From Coemansia sp. RSA 922 (lineage: Eukaryota; Kickxellomycota; Kickxellomycetes; Kickxellales; Kickxellaceae): a stretch of DNA of 37,744 nt. The notes under the pieces were generated by a model, which ran no database searches, was not told the origin of the DNA, and was given only the letters and a program-made list of their open reading frames with translations. Position 1 is the first letter of the stretch. The number at the start of each line of letters is the position of its first letter. Position numbers and translations under genes: made by a program. This document shows positions 20,201-28,667 of this stretch, piece by piece. The stretch spans positions 1 through 37,744 of the forward strand of contig JANBQS010000091.1 in the NCBI GenBank assembly GCA_027577415.1, in the 5' to 3' direction.

Positions 20201-21454
20201 CTAAACAAAGGTCAGTATGCTCTTGTTGCGGCCTCGCTCGTACTGGTGCGGATATTGAGCAAACACGCCTAGCTCAGCAGCTCCGTTCAGCACAAAGTTT
20301 GGATCCCGCAACAGGGCACGGGCAAGAAAGACCAAGTCCGCTTTATCCTCTTCGACAATATCGTTGGCCTGTTTTGCATTAGTAATCAGTCCAACGGCGC
20401 CAGCAAGCATGGCTGGCGCCGCCTGTTTGATTGCCGTCGCAAATCGAACTTGGTATCCAGGCGACAGCGGGATATGCTGCTTGGGGCTGCTTCCGCTAGT
20501 AGAGCAGTCAACAAGGTCAACGCCCTCTTTGGCTAGTATTTTGGCCAATTCTACGCTCTCTTCCTCGGTCCAGCCGCCGGTAGGAATCTCGTCACTAGGC
20601 GATACCCAGTCGGTCATCGAGAGGCGCACAAACAGTGGTTTCTGCTCGGGCCACACCTGGCGCACTTTGCGGACAGTCTCGACCACAAATCGAATACGGT
20701 TATCAAATGTGCCGCCATACTCGTCTGTGCGCTTATTGGAGATAGGCGACAGAAACTCGTGGAGCAAGTAGCCATGCGCACCGTGAAGTTCGATGACGTC
20801 AAATCCGGCCTTATCGGCACGAATAGCAGCAAGAGCAAAGTCCTGCTGGATGCGATTAATATCATCGATGCTCAGCTCCTTGGGTGTCCACGAGTTGTCG
20901 TCAAAGGCTACGGCCGAGGGACCCAGCACGTTGTTTGGCCAGCCGCCAATAGATACCTCAGCATTTCGTCCATGCACTTTCATCAGCCAGGGTGCTACGG
21001 TGCTGGATTTGCGGCCGGCGTGTGCCAGCTGGATCCCTATCGCGCCCTTGTTGGCATGAGCAAAGTTTACGATCTGCTGGAGCTTTTCAATGTGCTCGTC
21101 CTTCCAGATACCCAGGCAGTGGGGCGTAATACGGCCCTCGGGTGATACACCAGAAGCCTCCATGATAGTCAGACCGAGGCCGCGCATGGCAAGCTGGCCG
21201 ATGTGTACAAGGTGAAAGTCGGTGGCAAAGCCGTCTTGCGACGAGTACATGCACATGGGACTAGCTGCCACTCGGTTCTTTAGCGTCAGTCCACGGATCT
21301 TTAGCGGCTGAAAGAGTTTGGGCAACGGGTCGGGGTTCTTAGCCTGCGCGGTATAGCCTTGCTTGACTTCCGACGCAGTTGGTTCGACGGCTGAGCCCGG
21401 GCCAAGGCCGCGCTGATCGTGGTAAAAGTTGCGTGGGTCGGTAGAGGCTGACAT
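20201..21454 (-). CDS. Old yellow enzyme family NADPH:flavin oxidoreductase
   Basis: FMN-dependent ene-reductase of 417 residues in a single exon, reducing activated C=C bonds with NAD(P)H. It resembles the YqjM-like (class III, thermophilic-type) branch. After a ~45-residue N-terminal extension the TIM barrel begins (LFQPLKIRGLTLKNRVAASP). SPMCMYSS supplies Cys68 and Tyr70, equivalent to the redox-tuning Cys and active-site Tyr of YqjM. QLAHAGRK, ELHGAHGYLLHEFLSPISN (His pair for substrate binding), VRLSMTDW and ALLRDPNF (phosphate-binding Arg) follow in order. No targeting signal is obvious, so it is probably cytosolic. The physiological substrate cannot be read from sequence. Its upstream region (21455-21664) separates it from the GatA stop on the same strand. 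Confidence 0.92.
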   Translation of the reverse strand: MSASTDPRNFYHDQRGLGPGSAVEPTASEVKQGYTAQAKNPDPLPKLFQPLKIRGLTLKNRVAASPMCMYSSQDGFATDFHLVHIGQLAMRGLGLTIMEASGVSPEGRITPHCLGIWKDEHIEKLQQIVNFAHANKGAIGIQLAHAGRKSSTVAPWLMKVHGRNAEVSIGGWPNNVLGPSAVAFDDNSWTPKELSIDDINRIQQDFALAAIRADKAGFDVIELHGAHGYLLHEFLSPISNKRTDEYGGTFDNRIRFVVETVRKVRQVWPEQKPLFVRLSMTDWVSPSDEIPTGGWTEEESVELAKILAKEGVDLVDCSTSGSSPKQHIPLSPGYQVRFATAIKQAAPAMLAGAVGLITNAKQANDIVEEDKADLVFLARALLRDPNFVLNGAAELGVFAQYPHQYERGRNKSILTFV

Positions 21455-21664
21455 TGAAAAGATACAGTAACTAGAAAGAGAGAATGACGAGAAAAGTGAA
21501 GAGGACGAGAAGAGCGTGTTTTTAAAGGAACGATTGCGCCATCACCCTCGTCTTTAGATAGATGATCAGCTTACAAATCGCAAATTGCCGCAGTCACTAT
21601 CTTCCCACGTCATCGTAGGCGCACTATAGCTACATCAGTAACAATGAGATAGTAGCATTTTTTT

Positions 21665-23254
21665 TTACAAGTGGCGAGCAACAAGCAGCAAGAGCTCATC
21701 GTCGCCATACTGCGCTGCCAGCTGGAGGCCGAGCGGCATGCCATCAGTGTGCCCGACTGGTATCGATATCGCTGGGATTCCAGCCAAGCTAGCTGGAACA
21801 GTCATCACGTCGTTGACATAGTTTGCCACTTTACTGTCTTCCTGATCACCCAGTCTTGGCGCCGCGCATGTAGCAGTGGGGAACAACAGCACATCGACAC
21901 CTAGAGGCCGAGTAGTTTGTGATGCCAGAGTATTTGTCATGCTTAGCGCGTTTGGCAATGCAAATGCCTTATCGAATCCCTCTTGGATTAGGCGCCGGAT
22001 CTTTTGCGAGGGAGTAAAGTAATGCTCACTGGCTGCAGACGACATTACATAGGTGCCTAGCAATATCCGACGCTGTACCTCGGCACCAAAACCCTCGGTC
22101 CTGGTATTGGCATATTTTTGCGAGGCATTTTGCAAGTCGCGCGTATCAGGGCGAATACTAGAGCGCCGACCATAGCGAATACCGTCGTAGCGTGCCAAGT
22201 TGGATGATGCCTCCGCCCAAGCCAGTGTGTAGTACGCAGGAAGTGCACTCGGAGTATGAGGCAAAGACACGGAAACCACGTCGCACCCCAGCGCAGCCAG
22301 GCGACTAGCCCCAGCCTTCCATGACTCTAGCGCAGGTGCTGACAGCTCGTTTACCCAGTACTCCTCCGGAATACCAACGCGGATTCCAGCTAGCGGCGCT
22401 GACTCAGTCTCACTTCGCCCCTGTACCTGAGTGATCCACGGTCGTGAGTCTGTCAGGGTTTTGATACGCGCTCGCAATACACTCGACATACAAGTCATGT
22501 CAAGCGGATCAGGAACAGCAGTTACGCCAAACACGCTTTGCACGTCAGCAACATTTCTGGCAATAATTCCAACGGTGTCAAGCGAGCTGCCGTATGCCAC
22601 AAGGCCATGTCGCGAAATGCGGCCAAACGTGGGTTTAAATCCGACCACACCGCACCATGCGGCAGGTAGTCGGACAGATCCGCCTGTATCAGAGCCCAAT
22701 GCCGCTCGGCACATTCCAGCAGCCACGGCAGCAGCACTTCCACCACTGCTTCCACCTGGCGCACGGCGATCTGACACGGCCATATCCTTTCGCTTAGCGT
22801 CAGAGCTGGGAGTATGTGGATTAATCGCGGCGCCATATATGCTAAACGTGTTTTTGGAGCCCATGCCAAACTCGTCCATGTTTGTTTTGCCGACCACAAC
22901 AGCGCCAGCACCTTCTAGCGAGTCGACTACCGAAGCCTGGAAGGGCGATGTGTAAGTGCCAAGCGCGCGAGAGGCACACGATGTAGCAGTCGGCAAAGCG
23001 GTGGCAATGTTGGCCTTTACAGCAATCGGCCAGTCCTTCAGCGGTCCATCGCTTGACTCAGCAGAGCTGATCTCTGTTGGAGCTATGTGAGAGGCAAATG
23101 CGTTCAGCGCAGGGTTGCACTTAGCGATGGTCTCTAGTGCGCTTAGTACTGTGACGGGTGCAGAGGTCGATCGGTATTGGCGCGACCCAGTGAATGTCTT
23201 ACAGCTTGCATTCCAGCAGGATTTTAGCTGCAACGCTCGCAATGAGCGCCTCAT
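21665..23254 (-). CDS. HER2: Mitochondrial Glu-tRNA(Gln) amidotransferase subunit A
   Basis: Catalytic amidase of the GatFAB/GatCAB complex, which converts Glu-tRNA(Gln) to Gln-tRNA(Gln) in mitochondria. Starting at the ATG at 23254 it has 529 residues. The first ~30 are Arg/Lys/Ser-rich with no acidic residue, a good presequence. An in-frame ATG at 23302 would add 16 hydrophobic residues and spoil this. The amidase signature gives the Ser-cisSer-Lys triad: Lys80 (IAVKAN), Ser169 (GGSSGGS) and Ser193 (DTGGSVRLPA), with the same 24-residue Ser spacing as bacterial GatA. The usual Asp after the catalytic Lys (VKDN) is Ala here. The 5' end is divergent from the large gene at 23478. Confidence 0.92.
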   Translation of the reverse strand: MRRSLRALQLKSCWNASCKTFTGSRQYRSTSAPVTVLSALETIAKCNPALNAFASHIAPTEISSAESSDGPLKDWPIAVKANIATALPTATSCASRALGTYTSPFQASVVDSLEGAGAVVVGKTNMDEFGMGSKNTFSIYGAAINPHTPSSDAKRKDMAVSDRRAPGGSSGGSAAAVAAGMCRAALGSDTGGSVRLPAAWCGVVGFKPTFGRISRHGLVAYGSSLDTVGIIARNVADVQSVFGVTAVPDPLDMTCMSSVLRARIKTLTDSRPWITQVQGRSETESAPLAGIRVGIPEEYWVNELSAPALESWKAGASRLAALGCDVVSVSLPHTPSALPAYYTLAWAEASSNLARYDGIRYGRRSSIRPDTRDLQNASQKYANTRTEGFGAEVQRRILLGTYVMSSAASEHYFTPSQKIRRLIQEGFDKAFALPNALSMTNTLASQTTRPLGVDVLLFPTATCAAPRLGDQEDSKVANYVNDVMTVPASLAGIPAISIPVGHTDGMPLGLQLAAQYGDDELLLLVARHL

Positions 23255-23477
23255 TTCTACGCCAACGAGTTGAATAAAACTAAGCAAAAAAAAGCGAAAC
23301 AAAAGGAAAAGTGCGTGGGAGAGCCCTTCAGCTCAGATCACACAAGTCAGCCCAACCAACCTGGGCCAGATTAAATCAAACTAGGCAGCTTTAGCTCCGA
23401 AATTGTATGAGGTGCTCGTCAGCTATTTCTTCAACAGCTCGTTTACTCTATTTGGTTTTATTCACTTTTATTTCGCC

Positions 23478-26400
23478 ATGGACAGACTAGGCGATTTTAT
23501 TTCGGGGCTGCAGACCCTTCTGGACAGTCCGAACCCGCCTCGGGACGACCTGATTCGAGTCATTCAGGCGACACACCGCGATTTCGTGTCTAGCGCACTG
23601 GCGTTGTCGACTATGACATGGCCGACACGCACACACCTGGAGCTGGTGAAGATAATCATTAGCCTGCCGATTCCTGAACCACCTCACGAGGTAGTACTGG
23701 CTGACCCAACAACCAGCCACGAAGCAGACCCGTTTTTCGCCGCCGACTACTTTGACAAGCTTCGGCATCAGCTGCTGTCGACGCCCGTTTCGACATTGGC
23801 TGACTCTGAGGCGTCGTGGGTCCGGAACATTGGCTTTAGCATTGAGGCGACGATCATGCAGGCCAGTCGCCGAGCAGATGCCTTGGAGAGGCTAGATGAG
23901 ATGACAAAGGCAGAGGAGGCGCGAGGCAGACACGACTTGGCCAACATACGCGTCTACTGCGCCTATGTGCTTGGCATGGGCACGCTCGCTACGCCTCACT
24001 GGGAATCCATAGCTCGCATGGTGTTTACCATGTTCTATCTGCTGCCGTTTTCGACAAAGACGATATCGACAGTGCCTGCTGGTCCGAGCGAGCAGTCCCT
24101 GCATCCTCACATGGCCAAGCTTGTGGTACACTACGGTACTTGGCTCCAAATTGTGCAGCAGATCGTGGAGAATCACGGACCACTGATGTGTCGGCGGATG
24201 CCCTCAGTTATTGCCGACCCAGTCACTAACCAGTTCAAGTGGGGTGTTCCAACGCTTCACTTGGTCGCCACCACAGAGCTGTTGCGGAACATTCTCATGC
24301 GCCGACTCTTGCTTCCACACGCTCAGAGTCATCCTGGACAGGCCGCAGCATCGGCAGCGACTTGGGCCTCCAGCGCCGGTGCAATTAGCGCCGAGGAGCA
24401 GCGGCTGGAGCGGTTTGAGCTAATGATCCTGGGCAAGATCATTGAGCAAAACGCGTCGGCAGTCTATGGCATGATGACCGAGCAACACCGCCTTTTGCAG
24501 GTACACGAAGAGTACGCAAAGAACTACGAACACCTTCCCATTATCCCTGGAACAGCGGAGTGCCTGGGCTTTAGCCTGACTCGGACTTGTCATGGCCTGG
24601 CGCCGATATTGAACTACGAGGAGCAAGCGCTGATGCAGGCCATGGAGATGGACCGGTTGCTAGAGTGCATGCGCGACATGAAGGCCGCCACCGTAAACTT
24701 TTGCTACGGACCGCTCTACGGCTGCTATCCCCCGGAAACCAACTTGATACCTGCTTACGCCGAGTTGCTCTTGCTTCGAATGGCCACTACGCTGTACAAC
24801 CTCGACCAGCCATGGGGCGATCTGGCTGGCCTGTTGTCTCCTAGTAGAGTCGCTGGCGTATCGCAAGAGTTGGCCGAGCGTATGCTGCATGTCCTTCGAG
24901 TCTCGTCGGCGCACTTTGAATTCTTCTCACTGAATACCACTGAGCCCGAAGCGAATTCTACGACAGAGTCCGCTGGATTAAACACCATCATGGGCCGACT
25001 GATGAGTCGCTCTTTTGTTCGCCAGCCATGGTCCGACGCTCACTTGAGTCCTCTACCTACCGATATCGAGTCAACATTGGCGGATCTTGGGTTTGAGAAA
25101 GTTGTCGACCTCGGCATCGAGTGGGTTCGCGAGTTTGTCAAGTCTAGCCAGTCTTTTATGGCGCCGCAATTGCTCTACACACAGATAGCGGCTACCATTG
25201 AGCGAGCATTCGCTTCGCTTGTGCTCACTGGCCGCACTGCCTTCTTAGTCGATGCCCTTTCAAGGCTTTCTCACAGCCAGTGGGCCGCCTTGGCCGATAT
25301 TCGCTTTAACGGTCTCACGCGATGTTCGGCGGACGACAGCAGCAATATCAATGAACGCTCGGCCTTGAGCATCGTGTTTTCGATTGCGCAGCGGCTGGCG
25401 AGCATGAGGCAGTTACAGGGCAGCATCTCTGACTTGCTAGGCGCCAGTCGCTGGCAAACTACAATTGCGCTGTGTCATCCCGAGGCAGCCTTTCTCGCGT
25501 ACACAGTAATGTCGCGGTGTGTCATTCCCGCTCGAGAGCTTGTGCAAGTCGCCAAAGATGGTCGTCTCAGTGCTACACTGAGCCAGCGAGGTATTGCCTC
25601 GCTTAGAGTGCTGGAAAAGACCATAACTATGGATGGCGGCTCCTCATGGACTGCAGGTCAGCTTCTGTTTGCGCCTCCGATTTACACTGAGACAGGCGGT
25701 AAGCCAGCCGAGCAAACAGCTCGACTGCAACTTTCTGGCGCGCTCAAGGTGCTGTCTACTGGCGATCTAGCAGCTTACTCTCTCAAGCTGGGCGTCTCGG
25801 AACCCAGCTTGGAGTTTTCCGGTCAGGACATGCGGCTCGTGGCGCACTTTGTTCAGCACTACGCCGAGAACGCTCCTGATCTTCTTCCGCTGCTCTCCGG
25901 TACTCTACTTGCCACGCCTGCCAGCGCCGCCGTCGGTGCTGAACCCAAGGCAAACCCGTTTTCCACGCCAAACATTTTGTCCCGTGTGCCACTTATTGAG
26001 GCGCCCACAAGCCCGGCGACGTGCAACATCACTGCTACCATCCGCGAATGGCGGCGCCAGGCCTCGCAGCTTCCGTTTGCCGAGTCACGCCGATACATTC
26101 AAGACCTGGTTACCACATGCTATCCATCCAGTTTTCAGCACTATTTGGAGCTGGTGTTTGTGCGGTTTATGGAAGTTGAGCCAATTGTCGGTGTAGAGCT
26201 GGTTATTGGATCGATTTCAGACTATATGTGGACGTCGCAGATGGTCTACTCGCGGCAGCCCAGCCTGTTCCACGAAATACGTAGCATGTTCTCGCCTGTC
26301 AGTTCAAAGACGCCGCCGGTATTACCCGAGAAGCGCTCCTGTGTGGACGACAAGGCCAAGGAGCTTGCGCAGTCTGGCAACGAGCCCGTATTTAACGCCA

Positions 26401-28448
26401 TCGTCGGAGGCAAGATCCGTCCTAGCGCGATGGCCAGTCAGACTAGCAAGTTGCCTGCCATTGAGAGAAGGCATGGTCGTGCGCGTCACCCAGCTGACAA
26501 TGCGCCAAAAGAGTCAGACACGGTGCGAAGCCCTATTGCGTGCGGCAGGATACTTCTGCTACTTACGGCCCTGCGCTACGGCCGGAGCATGGGCAACACA
26601 CCCCTCTACATGTGGCTGACTGATTGTCTCGACCACGCGCCCACTCCAGTGTTGCGGAGTTACTTTAACTCGTTGCTTATCGAGCGCCCGCCAACGTTCA
26701 ACAGCTGCCTCCCGGTTGAACTAGACTGGAAGAAAAAGTCTACCGCATTTGTGTCGCTGTGGGCTGGAAACCGCCAGCTGCGCTCGCGCGCAATGGGTAG
26801 GACACTGACCGAGAGTATGGTGCGGTATGTCGTGCAAAATGGCGGCGAGCAGTGGTCCGTCCGCTGGGCCGAGTCGTCGTCGGTGGTTAATGATATTGTT
26901 TGCGGGGAATTCACTCGACTTCTGACCACGCCGGTTCAGGCCGAGATAGTCAAGGCGATGCTCCTTGTTCCGCCAAAGGGACCACCCATGGACGCAGAGT
27001 CTCACCCACTTTTCAAGTTGGCCAATCTGCTAGATGCTTGTCCCGACTACAACCATCTGGCGTTTGCCGACACCAAGGACTGGTTCTTCATTCACGTTCT
27101 GCCGCACATCGTCGAGGGTTTGGCAGATAACGAGATTGCGCGCGCCATCTTGGGACAAATGCTCTCGTCCGTCGATAGTCTGTATCGTGTGATTCCTTGG
27201 CTGGATGTTGGCACGCTTTTGGTTCGCAACTTACGGCACTCCCACGGATACACAGTTGCATTAAGCCCCAAGGCTGCCAAGAAGCACTTTATCGCCTACT
27301 TGTCTCCGCTAGCACGCGTCTTGCTTGCCATCGCGAGCTATATCGAGGGGATTGGCCATGACATCGTTGACGAAGACCATGATTCAATCGTGACCGACAC
27401 CGATGACGGGCCAAGCGTGGGCAGTCCTGCGGCACAGGATGTATCTTTGGACAGCAACCAGGACGGTGGCAGCGATGTGGATGAAAAATTCAACTGGCAG
27501 TGGCTCGATGAGCTACTTGTTGTTTTTCTTAATGGCAGCAGCAGCGATCCCACGCACCATGACGATACTATCGACGCGTTGCTAGATGTGTATACTTCGT
27601 CCAGCGCTCGCAGTCTGCGTCAGTCGATTGAGAACGTCCTGGTAGCTAGCTGCTTGCATAGCTCAAGTACTGCGCTTGTGATCCTCAAGCGAGTGTTTTC
27701 CTGCCGTCCCTTGGATATTTACTCGCTTCACACGCAGCGCCCGAGATCTCTCTCGCTGATGCCCTCCATCGCCGGTAAAGCCGATGACGCTGAGTCTAAA
27801 TTCCGCCCCAGCTTTGAGCTGTACCCGCTAGCAAAGCTTGTGCTACAATCTGTGTTGGGAGACGGCGACCAAGATTGGATTGCCAAGGTCGCTTCGCTGA
27901 TTACTGAGTGCTTTTGGACGATGGCCGAGAAGCCCGACACTATACGTCAGCCCATTGCGCTGCTACCGCCGCTTATACCAAAGGATCAGCGCTTGACAAC
28001 ATTTAACGCTGGAGTCAGTCTTGAGGTCATCGTGCATGTAACTTCAAGCGCTGTGCACGAACCCGACGAGCCGGCTGCTTCTGCCGCTGCCTATGCGTTG
28101 GACAGGTCGATGCGGTTGCTCACTCTGCTATTGATAAACTCTGACGACAAAAACAGCGTCAAGCAGCTTGCGGCCAAGCTAGCACAGTCGCGCGTTCTTT
28201 TGGATACGATATTGACCTATGCTGGGCCCTCGATGCTCTCCTTTTCGGCACTCCCTATCACACTAAAGCTGCTTGCTGTGCTGTGGGCGGCGGTCGACAA
28301 TGGCGAGGCCATGGTGGAGGGTGCCAATGCAGCACAGCTCTGGAGTGGCATCAACTTTAACAAGCTGGCGTTGCGCCTTGACAGCCATGCGCCCAGGGAG
28401 TACATGCACTGGTCTTACATCCAGTCCGCATTTATTTGGCCCGAGTAA
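23478..28448 (+). CDS. Large helical protein of unknown function (1656 aa)
   Basis: I do not recognise this protein. A single open frame runs from an ATG in good context (CGCCATGG) at 23478. The frame is open 25 codons further upstream but begins with TTG. Composition is helical throughout, rich in Leu and Ala and without transmembrane clusters, signal peptide, catalytic motif or zinc-binding pattern. This resembles HEAT/ARM-type scaffolds. Two acidic or Ser-rich gaps occur, near residues 955-1020 and 1290-1340 (DEDHDSIVTDTDDG). Size and all-helical character would suit a subunit of a large nuclear assembly (Integrator, Mediator or nucleoporin scaffold) or a Tti/Rif1-like factor. None is supported by a motif I can point to. 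It is transcribed in the same direction as ORC1, with 219 bp between. Confidence 0.85.
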   Translation: MDRLGDFISGLQTLLDSPNPPRDDLIRVIQATHRDFVSSALALSTMTWPTRTHLELVKIIISLPIPEPPHEVVLADPTTSHEADPFFAADYFDKLRHQLLSTPVSTLADSEASWVRNIGFSIEATIMQASRRADALERLDEMTKAEEARGRHDLANIRVYCAYVLGMGTLATPHWESIARMVFTMFYLLPFSTKTISTVPAGPSEQSLHPHMAKLVVHYGTWLQIVQQIVENHGPLMCRRMPSVIADPVTNQFKWGVPTLHLVATTELLRNILMRRLLLPHAQSHPGQAAASAATWASSAGAISAEEQRLERFELMILGKIIEQNASAVYGMMTEQHRLLQVHEEYAKNYEHLPIIPGTAECLGFSLTRTCHGLAPILNYEEQALMQAMEMDRLLECMRDMKAATVNFCYGPLYGCYPPETNLIPAYAELLLLRMATTLYNLDQPWGDLAGLLSPSRVAGVSQELAERMLHVLRVSSAHFEFFSLNTTEPEANSTTESAGLNTIMGRLMSRSFVRQPWSDAHLSPLPTDIESTLADLGFEKVVDLGIEWVREFVKSSQSFMAPQLLYTQIAATIERAFASLVLTGRTAFLVDALSRLSHSQWAALADIRFNGLTRCSADDSSNINERSALSIVFSIAQRLASMRQLQGSISDLLGASRWQTTIALCHPEAAFLAYTVMSRCVIPARELVQVAKDGRLSATLSQRGIASLRVLEKTITMDGGSSWTAGQLLFAPPIYTETGGKPAEQTARLQLSGALKVLSTGDLAAYSLKLGVSEPSLEFSGQDMRLVAHFVQHYAENAPDLLPLLSGTLLATPASAAVGAEPKANPFSTPNILSRVPLIEAPTSPATCNITATIREWRRQASQLPFAESRRYIQDLVTTCYPSSFQHYLELVFVRFMEVEPIVGVELVIGSISDYMWTSQMVYSRQPSLFHEIRSMFSPVSSKTPPVLPEKRSCVDDKAKELAQSGNEPVFNAIVGGKIRPSAMASQTSKLPAIERRHGRARHPADNAPKESDTVRSPIACGRILLLLTALRYGRSMGNTPLYMWLTDCLDHAPTPVLRSYFNSLLIERPPTFNSCLPVELDWKKKSTAFVSLWAGNRQLRSRAMGRTLTESMVRYVVQNGGEQWSVRWAESSSVVNDIVCGEFTRLLTTPVQAEIVKAMLLVPPKGPPMDAESHPLFKLANLLDACPDYNHLAFADTKDWFFIHVLPHIVEGLADNEIARAILGQMLSSVDSLYRVIPWLDVGTLLVRNLRHSHGYTVALSPKAAKKHFIAYLSPLARVLLAIASYIEGIGHDIVDEDHDSIVTDTDDGPSVGSPAAQDVSLDSNQDGGSDVDEKFNWQWLDELLVVFLNGSSSDPTHHDDTIDALLDVYTSSSARSLRQSIENVLVASCLHSSSTALVILKRVFSCRPLDIYSLHTQRPRSLSLMPSIAGKADDAESKFRPSFELYPLAKLVLQSVLGDGDQDWIAKVASLITECFWTMAEKPDTIRQPIALLPPLIPKDQRLTTFNAGVSLEVIVHVTSSAVHEPDEPAASAAAYALDRSMRLLTLLLINSDDKNSVKQLAAKLAQSRVLLDTILTYAGPSMLSFSALPITLKLLAVLWAAVDNGEAMVEGANAAQLWSGINFNKLALRLDSHAPREYMHWSYIQSAFIWPE

Positions 28449-28667
28449 CTTGCTGCGCATTGACCTTGATCTGGCTAATTGTCAATCAGCGCAGTATTTG
28501 TTTGTTTATTTTTGTTCCCTGGCGCGTCTGGCAACCTCTTCTCTTTCCCTCTACTTTTTTTGCATTAGAGCTTGCTTCATTTATATTTATTTATATTTTG
28601 CGAATTTGCTTTGTCTATCCGCTACGTTGTCTTTTTTAATTCGTGTGCAGTCTCACTCCAGCTTGCT

